A stretch of 64,000 bases of DNA from Chloroflexota bacterium (GTDB lineage: Bacteria; Chloroflexota; JAJPGV01), in the NCBI GenBank assembly GCA_021325635.1, contig JAJPGV010000018.1:30412-94411 (forward strand), read 5' to 3'. Below the pieces are notes generated by a model that saw only the letters and a program-made list of their open reading frames with translations, was not told where the DNA came from and searched no databases. Positions 33,952 through 42,996 of the stretch are shown piece by piece (positions within the stretch are counted from its first letter, which is position 1; every line of letters starts with the position of its first letter). The position numbers and the translations under genes were made by a program.

Positions 33952-34217
33952 CCGTCTATTTCGAACATCAGCTCGTCCACGTAGCACCAGCGCCAGCTCT
34001 CACCTGGCTCGAGCGATTGGATGATTGGGTGCGACGTCGCATGAAAGTGCTTGGTGGCGTGCTTGTTCTTGGAGCTGTCGCAGCAGCCGACGTGCCCGCA
34101 GGTCAAGCACAGTCGTAAGTGCACCCAGCGGTCGCCAATCTTGAGACACTCTTCGCAGCCGTTCGAGCGGGGCGTTACGTTCCGTATCTGGTCAACATGG
34201 GTGCAGAGTTGAACCAT
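33948..34217 (-). CDS. UBP-type zinc-finger protein
   Basis: An 89-residue stand-alone ZnF-UBP domain. Zinc ligands are visible as C-x-H near the N-terminus, CEEC (21-24), CLTC (37-40), the GHVGCCD stretch and a later His cluster (KHFHATSHP). In eukaryotes this domain binds the free C-terminus of ubiquitin; bacteria have small versions of unknown role. The gene ends four bases inside the convergent permease gene. No ubiquitin-like protein is encoded in the window. Confidence 0.9.
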   Translation of the reverse strand: MVQLCTHVDQIRNVTPRSNGCEECLKIGDRWVHLRLCLTCGHVGCCDSSKNKHATKHFHATSHPIIQSLEPGESWRWCYVDELMFEIDG

Positions 34218-34273
34218 GGGGATGCTCCTCGAGAGGGTTAGGTTGAGGCGCCCGCAAATTCCTGTCCAGAGAA

Positions 34274-34310
34274 CGAAAGAGGCCCGCGCGGCGAGCGTGG
34301 GCCTCTTTCG
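34274..34310 (-). terminator. intrinsic terminator of the BNR-repeat gene
   Basis: CGAAAGAGGCCC and GGGCCTCTTTCG form a perfect 12-bp stem with a 13-base GC-rich centre. On the minus strand the right arm ends in CTCTTTCG, a short T-rich tail. It lies 26 bases after the stop at 34336 and before the UBP zinc-finger gene, so it should end transcription of the former. Confidence 0.7.
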
Positions 34311-34335
34311 GATGTGGTCGGTTTGAGCGAAGCGA

Positions 34336-35376
34336 TCAGGCCTCGACGGACACCATGGAGGTTATGGAGGGGACTTCCACCTCGAGCTGGTGCCAGGAAT
34401 CGCCGCCATCGCGGCTGGCGAAGAGCTTGCCGCTGCGGGTGCCGGCGAAGATCTGGTTGGGGTCGCTCTGGTTGAAGGCCATCGCCTCGATGAATTCCCT
34501 GCTCTCGGGCAGGCCCTTGCTCAGCGTCTGCCAGGTCCTGCCGCCGTCTTCGGTGCGAACGACGCGCGACTCGGCGCCGCTGTCGCGTTTGCGCCACATG
34601 CTCGGCTGGTTCACGGCCAGGGACGAGTACATGATCTTCGGATTGGCGGGGTGCATGATCAGCGGCACCGAGTACTCTTGGTTGAACTCCATGGCCAGCG
34701 GCTGCCAGCTCTCGGCACAGTCGGGGCTGTGATACAGCGCCTTGCCCTTGACCCGGCCTCCGCGGCTGTCGTGCCCGCCGGTGGCGACGAAGATGTGGCT
34801 GGTGTTGGTGGGGTCCACCACGATGGTGTGCACGTCGCAGTCGACGTCGGCGTCGATGAGCTTCCAGCTTCGGCCGCCGTCGCTGCTCTTGGCGATGGAG
34901 CCCACCTGCAGGGCGGCGTACACCTTGGACGTGTCGTTGGGATCGAGCGTGATGTCGCGCACGTGCGGCTCGACGACCGCAACCGGGTAGGTCACGTCGG
35001 CAACCCCCGGGACGTCCCAGATGGACACCAGGCGCTCCCAGTTCTTGCCCAGGTCGGGGCTCATGAAAACGTCGATGGGCTCGCAGCCGGCGTACAGGCG
35101 GCGCGGATCCTTGGGATCGACGGTCACGCAGCGAACCTTGCCCGGCCCTGGCCGGCCGTAGCTGGGCTTGGACCAGCTTTGTCCGGCGTCCTCGCTCAGC
35201 CACACGCCGTCCCCTCGCGTGCCGGCGGCGACGCGGTTTGGCTCCGCGGCGGTGGAGGCAACGTCCGGTACCTCCCAGCCCTTGAGTGAGTGGCTGGCGA
35301 TGGTGAAGGTATCGCCGTGCTCCCGCTTGAGCGCCACGATTCCCTTCTCTGTTCCCACATACAGCATTGTTGGCAT
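34336..35376 (-). CDS. BNR-repeat beta-propeller protein, cytoplasmic
   Basis: A 346-residue protein made of repeated propeller blades with BNR/Asp-box motifs, such as SEDAGQSW, SPDLGKNW, SSDGGRSW, SPDCAESW, TEDGGRTW and SRDGGDSW. It resembles sortilin/VPS10-type and photosystem-assembly (Ycf48) propellers. There is no signal peptide from ATG 35376, which follows AGGAGGTCGAAGAAC; the frame is open upstream to 35454. Propellers of this type bind proteins or glycans; no catalytic residues of sialidases are apparent. The function is unknown. Confidence 0.85.
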   Translation of the reverse strand: MPTMLYVGTEKGIVALKREHGDTFTIASHSLKGWEVPDVASTAAEPNRVAAGTRGDGVWLSEDAGQSWSKPSYGRPGPGKVRCVTVDPKDPRRLYAGCEPIDVFMSPDLGKNWERLVSIWDVPGVADVTYPVAVVEPHVRDITLDPNDTSKVYAALQVGSIAKSSDGGRSWKLIDADVDCDVHTIVVDPTNTSHIFVATGGHDSRGGRVKGKALYHSPDCAESWQPLAMEFNQEYSVPLIMHPANPKIMYSSLAVNQPSMWRKRDSGAESRVVRTEDGGRTWQTLSKGLPESREFIEAMAFNQSDPNQIFAGTRSGKLFASRDGGDSWHQLEVEVPSITSMVSVEA

Positions 35377-35470
35377 GTTCTTCGACCTCCTTGCTATGTG
35401 CCGACAGTATACGTCCACCAGCGGCGCCAATTGTCGGACTATACTGTCTGGCAATCTCGCCTGAGTGGCG

Positions 35471-36667
35471 CTATTGCGACTGGGCCCTCTTCACCGCGTC
35501 GTCGATCAGGCCGCGGATCGCACTGTTCTGCAGCCGGCCGTACTCTTCGGTGCCGGTGGCTGCGTACTTGCCGCCCTCCTTGGGCACGAGCAGCGGCTCG
35601 ACGCCGTCCTTGGAGATGTCCGTCCGCAGCGAGTTATCGCCGACGATGCGCTGCCAGGCCGTTTGGCCCGCCTTCGACAGCAGCCAGTTCACGTACACCT
35701 TGGCCGCGTTAGGATGAGGCGCCTTGTCGATGATGGCCACCGCGCCGGCGCCTGGCCCGATAGACGCTCCCTCCCTGAACTGCTCGGCCGGCACGATGGC
35801 GATGTCCAGCCCCTGCTTGATTGCCGGCTGAGCCTCACTGACGGACAGGAATACGCCGATCGGGTAGACGCCCTGGGCCACCCAGTTGATGAGCTGCGTT
35901 TGGTCGTCGCTCAGCTTGACGTTCATCTCGCCGAAGAGCCGCGTGAGGAAGGGCGCGCCAAGCTCGGGGTTCTTGAAGACGAAACGCGCCTGGTCAGCGC
36001 CCTTGCCAGGGTTGCGGATATCGGTCGAAGCGATCTTGCCCTTCCATTTCGGGTCGAGCAGGTCCATGTAGGACGTCAGGCTCTTGATATCCACCAGCTT
36101 GGGGTTGGCGAACACGACGGGATTCACGTCACCGACGTACTCGAGCGTGGTGAATGGCTCGGCGCTGTCCGCCCACCACAGGCGGTTCTGGAACCACTTG
36201 GACGGGTCCAGCACCTCGGGCAGCACCAGCTGGTCTTTCAAGGGTTGGGTCAGGTGGGCGTCCTTGACCGTGGTCACGGTGTCCGACGTGCCGGAGATCC
36301 AGACGTCGGCCAGGTAGCGTCCGGCTTGCCGCTCGAGGTTCAGGCGGCTAACCCGCTCAGCCGACGAGACGAAGATGGCGTCCGCGGTGATTCCCGGGAT
36401 AGCCTGCTGGAAGGCCTCGACGTCCATCTTGCGGTAGTTCGAGCCCTGCGAGGCGTAGATCGAGACGGCGCCTTCCTTGCGCGCGGCGGCGAGGAGCTGG
36501 TCCCAGTCCCCTGGCTTCGCGGCGGCCGAGCCGGCGGCGGGAGAGCTGGCGCCAACCGAGAAGGCCGAAGGCGCCGCCTGCCCGCCGCAGGCAGCGGTCA
36601 TCGCGGTAATACCCAGCAGCAGGGAGAAGAAACGGGGAGCCTTCGAGCGCGGACGGAAGGCGGTCAT
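35471..36667 (-). CDS. ferric-ion-type ABC substrate-binding lipoprotein
   Basis: A 398-residue lipoprotein starting at ATG 36667 behind CAGGAG. The signal peptide ends in MTAAC and is followed by a Ser/Ala/Pro linker. The mature part has LLAAARKEGAVSIYAS, DPKWKGKIA and HPNAAKVYVNWLLSKAGQ, placing it in the Fe(3+)-type binding group like the proteins at 12814 and 19659. The best permease candidate is at 32185-33951. It is divergent from the decarboxylase-like gene at 36765, with 97 bases between the starts. Confidence 0.92.
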   Translation of the reverse strand: MTAFRPRSKAPRFFSLLLGITAMTAACGGQAAPSAFSVGASSPAAGSAAAKPGDWDQLLAAARKEGAVSIYASQGSNYRKMDVEAFQQAIPGITADAIFVSSAERVSRLNLERQAGRYLADVWISGTSDTVTTVKDAHLTQPLKDQLVLPEVLDPSKWFQNRLWWADSAEPFTTLEYVGDVNPVVFANPKLVDIKSLTSYMDLLDPKWKGKIASTDIRNPGKGADQARFVFKNPELGAPFLTRLFGEMNVKLSDDQTQLINWVAQGVYPIGVFLSVSEAQPAIKQGLDIAIVPAEQFREGASIGPGAGAVAIIDKAPHPNAAKVYVNWLLSKAGQTAWQRIVGDNSLRTDISKDGVEPLLVPKEGGKYAATGTEEYGRLQNSAIRGLIDDAVKRAQSQ

Positions 36668-36764
36668 GGACAGCTCCTGGCGACGATTGGCAGGCATTAT
36701 AGGACGGCGTCACAGGGGTATGATGTCGGGGTTCCAACGTCCCGCGGTTTGAGGTCGAACACGT

Positions 36765-37778
36765 ATGAATAGGCTCACCCTGAGTTTCATCACCAACGCC
36801 AACGAGCGTATCCAGCCGCTGCTGGATGGCATCGTGCAGCCGGAGGGGATCGAGCTCATCACGACGCTTTCGGACCCTTCCGAGACGTTCTGGCGGCAGC
36901 TCAACTTCGAAGAATTCGAAGTGTCGGAGATGTCGCTGTCGTCCTATCTCATCGCTCGATCCAAAGGCATGGACATGATCATGCTGCCGGTGTTCCCCTC
37001 GCGGCGCTTCATGCACGCGCAGCTCTCGGTGCATGTCGATGCCGGGGTGCAGAAGCCGGAGGACCTGGTAGGGAAGCGCATCGGCGTGGGGGATTACCAG
37101 CAAACGGCCTCGCTGTGGACCCGTGGTGTCCTGGAGCATGACTTCGGGGTGTCGCAGTACAAGGTCGAGTGGTACATGGAGCGCACCGAGGAGCTGAGCC
37201 ACGGTGGGGCCACCGGCTTCAGCCCACCGGAAGGGATCTCCTTCCACCGTATTCCGGCGGACAAGAGCCTGGCCTCGATGCTGGTGAATAACGCGATCGA
37301 CGCTGCGCCGGTCGCGCGCGCCTTTCGGCGGGAGACCAATTTCATCGACCGTTCCACCCACAACCGCGGCCAGGGCGGCGACTGGAGCAGGGTCAAGCCG
37401 CTGTTTCCCGACCTCATGGCCGAGGGCACGCGCTTCTTCCAGAAGCACGGCTACATCCCAGCCAACCACGGTTACATCATTCGTGGAGACGTCTACAGGA
37501 AGTATCCTTGGGTGGCCTTCAACCTGTACAGCGCGTTCGTCAAGGCCAAGGAGCTGTATTACGAGAAGCTGGCCGACAGCATCAGCTCAGGGTTGATCTT
37601 CGGCCCGCAGTACCTGGCTCAGACCCGGAAGATCTTCGGCGACGATCCGTTTCCCTACGGCGTGAGCGCCAATCGCGAGATGCTGGAAACGATTGTCGAG
37701 CTCTCTCACGAGCAGGGCCTCACGCCCGCCAAGATGAAGCTCGAGGACCTGTTCGCGGCCAACGTCTTCAGCCTGTAA
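36765..37778 (+). CDS. 4,5-dihydroxyphthalate decarboxylase-like protein
   Basis: A 337-residue protein of the Pht5-type decarboxylase group, whose fold resembles periplasmic binding proteins. It starts LTLSFITNANERIQPLLDG and has EMSLSSYLIA, GKRIGVGDYQQTASLW and DDPFPYGVSANREMLE, typical of the family. The authentic enzyme removes CO2 from 4,5-dihydroxyphthalate during phthalate breakdown. No signal peptide is present. GAGGT lies about ten bases before ATG 36765. The presence of a phthalate-dioxygenase-like gene 6 kb upstream supports an aromatic-acid role, but substrate specificity is inferred. Confidence 0.8.
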   Translation: MNRLTLSFITNANERIQPLLDGIVQPEGIELITTLSDPSETFWRQLNFEEFEVSEMSLSSYLIARSKGMDMIMLPVFPSRRFMHAQLSVHVDAGVQKPEDLVGKRIGVGDYQQTASLWTRGVLEHDFGVSQYKVEWYMERTEELSHGGATGFSPPEGISFHRIPADKSLASMLVNNAIDAAPVARAFRRETNFIDRSTHNRGQGGDWSRVKPLFPDLMAEGTRFFQKHGYIPANHGYIIRGDVYRKYPWVAFNLYSAFVKAKELYYEKLADSISSGLIFGPQYLAQTRKIFGDDPFPYGVSANREMLETIVELSHEQGLTPAKMKLEDLFAANVFSL

Positions 37779-37828
37779 CCAACGCCAGGAACGGCGTTCA
37801 CCATGCGATCATTGAACCGCATGGCATG

Positions 37829-37880
37829 TGACGTTTGGGTCCTAACACCGGCCGCTTGGGAGCGGCCGGCTTGACGTTTG
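37829..37880. repeat. hairpin flanked by 9-bp direct repeats
   Basis: CCGGCCGCT (37848-37856) and AGCGGCCGG (37861-37869) form a perfect 9-bp hairpin. It is bracketed by direct repeats of TGACGTTTG at 37829-37837 and 37872-37880. It may end transcription of the decarboxylase-like gene. The flanking repeats look like a target duplication around a tiny inserted element. Confidence 0.45.
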
Positions 37881-40000
37881 AGTCGCGCTGGGACGACGCT
37901 CGCGCGGCCACCCTCGACCAGCTCGATCTGCTGGTCTATCGCTCCAACCTGCTCGGCGCCGACGAGCGCATCGTCAATCGCGGCGGCGGCAACACCTCCA
38001 CCAAGCGGCTGAGCCGCGACTATCGTGGCCGGGAAACTCGGGTGCTGTCGGTCAAAGCCAGCGGCTACGACCTCAAGACGGCGCCGCGCGCGGCCTTTCC
38101 CGACGTGGCGCTGGACGCGGTGATCGACGTTCGGGGGCGCCACTCCATGTCGGACGAGGACATGGTCGACTACCTGGCCCACGCGCTGTTGGAGCCCGCG
38201 GCCCCCCGGCCGTCCATCGAGACACTGCTGCACGGCTTCCTGCCGTGGCAGGACGTCGATCACGTGCATGCCGACGCCATCGTCAGCTTCTGCATGGCCG
38301 AGCGAGGCGAGGAGATCACGCGCCAGGTATTCGGCGACGAGGTGGCGTGGGTGCCCTACCTGCGGCCCGGCTTCGGCATGGCTCGGTGGTGCGCCGACGC
38401 GGTGGACGCCCAGCCGCGCTGCCGGGCAGTGTTTCTGGGCAAGCATGGCCTCGTGACCTGGGCCGACAGCGCCAAGCAGAGCTACTTGAACACCCTCGAG
38501 TTCATCAACCGCGCGGCCGAGTACATCGAAGAGCAGGCGCGGGGCAAGCGGATTTTCGGCGGGCTGCATCATCCCGCTCCCGAGCCGCGGCAGCGCCAGG
38601 ACATGGCCCATCAGCTCTTTCCGGCGCTGCGCGGACGGCTGTCCCGCAGCAAGCGTGTGATCCTGCATTACACGGCCAGCGACGAGGTGCTGCAGTTCGT
38701 CAACTCGCGGGAGAGCCCGGCCGTCGCGACCCAAGGACTGGCCTGTCCCGATCACGTGCTGTATACCAAGGTGAAGCCGCTGTTCCTGGAGGGAGCAGCG
38801 GCCAGCGGCACCGGTTCGGACGATCTCGTAGCGGCGCTCGATCGAGCCCTCGCACAGTACGAGAATGAGTACGACGGCTTCTTCCGCGAGCAAACGCAAG
38901 CTGTCTACGGACGTCTGACCGCTGACCCCTCACAGCCGACCCCTGGGACGCCTCGGCCCCCGGCGGCGTTCGAAGGCTTGCCCAAGGTGGTACTGGTGCC
39001 GGACCTGGGCATGGTCACTGCCGGCAAGGACCGGCGCGCGGCCATGCTCGCCGCCGAGAATTACACGCGAGCCATTCAGATTATGCGTGGGGCGACGGTG
39101 CTGGACCGCTTTGCTTCGCTGGCCGATCGCGATGCCTACGAGTTCGAGTACTGGCCGCTGGAGCTGTACAAGCTGACCCTGCTGCCGCCGGAGAAGGAGC
39201 TGGCCCGTCGCGTGGCCTTCATCACCGGCGCCGCGGGCGGCCTTGGGCGGGCCATCGCGCGGCGCTTTTCGGATGAAGGCGCCCACCTCGCCCTGGCGGA
39301 CGTGAACCTCGAAGGCGCGCGGCAGCTGGCGTCCGAGCTGCCGGGTCCGGCCATCGCCCTCGAGTGCGACGTGACCGATCCTGATAGCGTGGCTGGGGCG
39401 CTGGCAGAGACGGTGCTGGCCTTCGGCGGAGTGGACGTGGTGGTTTCCAACGCCGGGCTCGCTATCGCCAAGCCGGTGGACGAGCTGACGCTGGAGGAGT
39501 GGCGGCGTTGCCAGGATGTGCTCCTCACCGGCTACTTCCTGGTCACACGGGAAGCGTTGAAGGTCATGAAGCGCCAGGCCGTTTCGGCCGATCGCTGGCT
39601 GGGCGGCTCGATCATCTTTGTTGCGTCGAAAGCCGGCCTTGCGCCGGCCAAGAACGCCGCTGCCTATACCAGCGCTAAGGCCGGAGAGCTGCACCTGGCT
39701 CGCAGCGTGGCTGAAGAAGCAGGGCCCTTCGGCATTCGCGTCAACAGCCTGGCGCCGGACGCCGTGTTCGAGGGGAGTGGGCTGTGGCAGGGTCAGTGGG
39801 GCCAGGCCCGCGCGGCGAGCCGTGGCGTAGACCTGGACGATCTACCCGAGATTTACCGCCAGCGCAGCACCCTCAAGCTCAATGTGACCGCGGCCGACGT
39901 GGCCGAGGCTGCGCTGTTCTTCGCTTCTGATCGGTCGGCCAAGATCACCGGCGGCATTCTGACCGTAGACGCTGGGCTGGCCGACGGGTACGTGCGATGA
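37871..40000 (+). CDS. bifunctional class II aldolase / short-chain dehydrogenase
   Basis: A fusion of about 709 residues. The N-terminal half is a class II aldolase domain with NRGGGNTSTK, TLLHGFLP and the zinc pair in VDHVHADAI. The C-terminal part, from about residue 450, is a short-chain dehydrogenase with TGAAGGLGRA for NAD, VSNAG, a catalytic Ser in VASKAG and YTSAK. This is the layout of RhaD/RhaE-type rhamnulose-phosphate aldolase/lactaldehyde dehydrogenase fusions that split a sugar phosphate or related hydroxy acid and oxidise a product. The start is TTG 37871, right after a hairpin; TTG 37835 is an alternative. It overlaps the next gene by four bases. Confidence 0.9.
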   Translation: MTFESRWDDARAATLDQLDLLVYRSNLLGADERIVNRGGGNTSTKRLSRDYRGRETRVLSVKASGYDLKTAPRAAFPDVALDAVIDVRGRHSMSDEDMVDYLAHALLEPAAPRPSIETLLHGFLPWQDVDHVHADAIVSFCMAERGEEITRQVFGDEVAWVPYLRPGFGMARWCADAVDAQPRCRAVFLGKHGLVTWADSAKQSYLNTLEFINRAAEYIEEQARGKRIFGGLHHPAPEPRQRQDMAHQLFPALRGRLSRSKRVILHYTASDEVLQFVNSRESPAVATQGLACPDHVLYTKVKPLFLEGAAASGTGSDDLVAALDRALAQYENEYDGFFREQTQAVYGRLTADPSQPTPGTPRPPAAFEGLPKVVLVPDLGMVTAGKDRRAAMLAAENYTRAIQIMRGATVLDRFASLADRDAYEFEYWPLELYKLTLLPPEKELARRVAFITGAAGGLGRAIARRFSDEGAHLALADVNLEGARQLASELPGPAIALECDVTDPDSVAGALAETVLAFGGVDVVVSNAGLAIAKPVDELTLEEWRRCQDVLLTGYFLVTREALKVMKRQAVSADRWLGGSIIFVASKAGLAPAKNAAAYTSAKAGELHLARSVAEEAGPFGIRVNSLAPDAVFEGSGLWQGQWGQARAASRGVDLDDLPEIYRQRSTLKLNVTAADVAEAALFFASDRSAKITGGILTVDAGLADGYVR

Positions 40001-40617
40001 CCGAGAGCCCGGGACAGGCCGCCGCGGAAACGGCATTTGTAGAGCTGACGGTCGACGCGTTCTGCGAGCAGCTGGCATCCGGCGCTCCCACGCCGGGGGG
40101 TGGCGCGGCGGCGGCGCTCATGGCCAAGCTGTCCGCCTCGCTGGTGCGGATGGTCTGCAGCCACACGGTTGGCCGGCCCAAGTACGCCGCGGTAGAAGGT
40201 CGCGTTCGCGAAATGCGCTCGGAGGCGGAGGCTCTTGGCCGCAAGGCAGGAGAGCTGATGGACGCCGACGCCGAGGCCTTCCGCCGCGTATCGGCCGCGT
40301 TCAAGCTGGGCAAGGACGATCCGGCGCGCATCGAGGCCCTGAATACCGCCTGCAAGCTGGCGACGATCGTGCCGCTGGAGGTCATGCGCGCCTGCGCCAG
40401 CCTGGCCGAGCTGGGCGGTGAGATCTTCCGCAGCGGCAATCAGACGCTGTCGAACGACGCCCGCGCGGCCGTGACGGCAGCCGAGGCGGCGGCCCAGATC
40501 TCGGCGGGCAACGTGCTGGCCAACCTCCCGTTCATCACCGAAGCGGGCTGGGCGGCCAGCGCCGCTGCCGAAGCCGACGAGCTGCTGGGCCGCATCCTGG
40601 CGGCGAGGCCAGCCTGA
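39997..40617 (+). CDS. cyclodeaminase/cyclohydrolase family (FTCD C-domain-like) protein
   Basis: A 206-residue helical protein with SGAPTPGGGAAAALMAKLSASL near the start, the hallmark of the formiminotransferase-cyclodeaminase C-terminal family, which includes the FchA methenyl-tetrahydrofolate cyclohydrolase. It ends with the family's NVLANLPFITEA segment. The role is probably conversion of a one-carbon folate derivative in the cytoplasm. Its ATG overlaps the aldolase/dehydrogenase stop by four bases, so the two are co-translated. The reason for that link is not clear from sequence. Confidence 0.87.
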   Translation: MTESPGQAAAETAFVELTVDAFCEQLASGAPTPGGGAAAALMAKLSASLVRMVCSHTVGRPKYAAVEGRVREMRSEAEALGRKAGELMDADAEAFRRVSAAFKLGKDDPARIEALNTACKLATIVPLEVMRACASLAELGGEIFRSGNQTLSNDARAAVTAAEAAAQISAGNVLANLPFITEAGWAASAAAEADELLGRILAARPA

Positions 40618-40651
40618 TCTTGGCGAGACCTGCCGTTTCCTGAGCCCGCTA

Positions 40652-41524
40652 TTGAAACCCCTGGTGGCCATCGTCGGGCCAACTGCCAGCGGCAAGAGCG
40701 CCTTCGCGCTGCGCATTGCCACGCGATTGCCCGGAGCCGTGCTGGTGTCCGCCGACTCGCGGCAGGTGTACCACGGCCTCGACATTGGGACGGCGAAACC
40801 GACGGCTGAAGAGCGGGCGGCCGCGCCTCACGCGCTCATCGACGTGGTCGACCCTGATGACTCCTTTTCGTTGGCCGACTATCAGCGTTTGGCTTACCAG
40901 GCAATCGACGCGGCTGAGCGGCCATTTCTGGTGGGCGGGACAGGACTGTACGTTCGAGTGATCGTAAACGGTTTCGAGCTGCCGCCCGCGCCGCCCGACG
41001 CGGACCTGCGGAGGGCAGAGCTGAGCCGCGGTGCGCTGCTGCAGCGGCTGCGGCGGGTGGACCCCGCCGCTGCCGAGGACATCGATCCGGCCAACCGCTA
41101 CCGCCTGCTGCGAGCGGTCGAGCGCGCCGGGTCGGGTCCGCCGCGCGCCGCCCCGCGATATGAGGCGCTGCAGATCGGCCTGACCGCGCCGCGGGAGCAG
41201 CTGTACCGGCGCGCCGACGAGCGCGTCGATCGCATGCTGGCCGCTGGCTGGCTCGAAGAGGTCGCGGAGCTGCTGAGCCACTATCCGCCCGACCTGCCAG
41301 CGCTGTCCGGTTTGGGCTATCGAGAGCTTGCCGGGCACCTCGCCGGCGAGCTATCGCTCGACGAGGCCGTAGCGCTGGTCAAACGCCGCACCCGCCGGTT
41401 CATCAAGCGGCAGCAGACCTGGTTCAAGCGCGACGCCCGCATTCGCTGGTTCGACATAACGCAGCCCGGCTGGATGGCCAGGGCCACCGAGGTCATCGGA
41501 ACGGTGTGGCGCCTGCCGGATTAG
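40652..41524 (+). CDS. miaA: tRNA dimethylallyltransferase
   Basis: A 290-residue enzyme, a little shorter than most MiaA proteins. It has the P-loop GPTASGKS (9-16), the catalytic-Asp motif SADSRQVY, DIGTAKPT, FLVGGTGLYV and LSGLGYREL, then KRRTRRFIKRQQTWFKRD near the C-terminus. It adds a dimethylallyl group to A37 of tRNAs that read UNN codons. The start is TTG 40652. It is convergent with hflX, with 35 bases between the stops; the two genes are commonly linked in bacteria. Confidence 0.97.
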   Translation: MKPLVAIVGPTASGKSAFALRIATRLPGAVLVSADSRQVYHGLDIGTAKPTAEERAAAPHALIDVVDPDDSFSLADYQRLAYQAIDAAERPFLVGGTGLYVRVIVNGFELPPAPPDADLRRAELSRGALLQRLRRVDPAAAEDIDPANRYRLLRAVERAGSGPPRAAPRYEALQIGLTAPREQLYRRADERVDRMLAAGWLEEVAELLSHYPPDLPALSGLGYRELAGHLAGELSLDEAVALVKRRTRRFIKRQQTWFKRDARIRWFDITQPGWMARATEVIGTVWRLPD

Positions 41525-41559
41525 CCATACCGATGGGTTGTCGAAGGCCGTCATCGCCT

Positions 41560-42906
41560 CTAGAGCGAGTACTGTCTGAACGCGCCGGCCAGGCGCGGGG
41601 AGATGCGGCCGTCGATCTCCACGTCGGTATCGGTGTAGCGCTCGCGGTCGATCAGGCCGCGGCGGCGGAAAAGCTCGCGCAACCGCCCTTCGGATAGTGG
41701 CAGGCGCAGACGAACGGGGACGTAGCCGGCGACCAGCCGCTCGCGAATCTTGTCCAGCAGGCGATCCAGGCCCTGCCCTGTCGCCGCCGACACGGCCACG
41801 GGCTGCGTGAAATGGCTGTAGTCGATGGCCCTATCCGCCGGCAGGCGGTCAATCTTATTGAGCGCGGTCACCACCGGGCGATCGGCGAGGTCGATGCCGG
41901 CCAGGGTCTGCCGTACCCAGTACAGGCGATCCTCTGCCAGGTCCTCGCTCACGTCTACGACCTGCAGCAGCAGGTCGGCCTCGCGCAGCTCCTCGAGCGT
42001 GGCACGAAAGGCGGCCAGCAGCGTTGGCGGCAGCTTGCGGATGAAACCGACGGTGTCGGACAGCAGGATCTCCATGCCGTCGGGCAGCTTGGCCTTGCGC
42101 ACGGTGGGATCGAGCGTGGCAAAGGGCGCGTTCATGACGAGGGCCTTGGCGCTGGTGAGCGCATTGAGAAGCGTCGACTTGCCGGCGTTCGTATAGCCCA
42201 CCAGCGCGACCAGCGGGAAGCCCAGCTCGGCCCGCTCCTGGCGATGCACGCCACGCTGGCGGCGCACCTGCTCGATTTCCTGCTCGAGGTCGGTGATGCG
42301 TTTACGGATGCGCCGCCGCTCCCGCTCCAGCTCCTGCTCGCCGGGCCCGCCGCGCGTGCCGATGCCGCCGCCCGTTCGCGAAAACTCGGCCCACAGCCCT
42401 GACAGTCGCGGCAGCAGGTACTGGTACTGCGCCAGGTTGACCTGCAGCCGGCCCTCGCGGCTGCGGGCGCGCTGGGCGAAGATGTCCAGGATGAGCGTGG
42501 GGCGATCGACCACCTTGAGCTTCAGCGCCTGCTCCAGGTTGCGCTGCTGTGAAGGCGACAGCTCGTCGTCGAACAGCACCAGGTCCGGCTGCAGCTGTCG
42601 AGCCGCGTCCTGCACTTCCTCCAGCTTGCCCTTCCCGATGTACAGCGCGGGGTTCGGCGTCTGCAGCTTCTGGGTGATGGGCTCTCCAATCACCTCGGCG
42701 CCGGCCGTCTCCGCCAGCGCGCGCAGCTCGGCCAGATCCAGGTCCTGCGGCTCGTCGCGATTGGCGGCCAGCGTGGCGCCGACCAGCAGGGCACGCTCCG
42801 ATCGTTGGGCGCTGGGTATCTGCACCTTAGAATCGAGCCGCTGGCCGTTCCGGGCCGGGTGTTGGTTGGACGACAGTGTTGTCCGCTGACCGAACGGCGC
42901 CCTCAT
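41560..42906 (-). CDS. hflX: GTPase HflX
   Basis: A 448-residue ribosome-associated GTPase. The N-terminal HflX domain has [15 protein letters not shown] and [15 protein letters not shown]. The linker has [17 protein letters not shown], followed by the G domain with P-loop GYTNAGKS (237-244), LLSDTVGFI and ALNKIDRL. HflX splits stalled or heat-damaged ribosomes. ATG 42906 is preferred because GGTGGA lies just upstream; GTG 42915 in the same frame is possible. It is transcribed toward miaA. Confidence 0.97.
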   Translation of the reverse strand: MRAPFGQRTTLSSNQHPARNGQRLDSKVQIPSAQRSERALLVGATLAANRDEPQDLDLAELRALAETAGAEVIGEPITQKLQTPNPALYIGKGKLEEVQDAARQLQPDLVLFDDELSPSQQRNLEQALKLKVVDRPTLILDIFAQRARSREGRLQVNLAQYQYLLPRLSGLWAEFSRTGGGIGTRGGPGEQELERERRRIRKRITDLEQEIEQVRRQRGVHRQERAELGFPLVALVGYTNAGKSTLLNALTSAKALVMNAPFATLDPTVRKAKLPDGMEILLSDTVGFIRKLPPTLLAAFRATLEELREADLLLQVVDVSEDLAEDRLYWVRQTLAGIDLADRPVVTALNKIDRLPADRAIDYSHFTQPVAVSAATGQGLDRLLDKIRERLVAGYVPVRLRLPLSEGRLRELFRRRGLIDRERYTDTDVEIDGRISPRLAGAFRQYSL

Positions 42907-42996
42907 CGCATCCACCAGCGTCGCCCGGCTCGGCGGCGCAGACTCGTCACGCGGGTCGCCGATAGACCTCGGCCAGGAAGTGCTTCGCAGTCAGAT

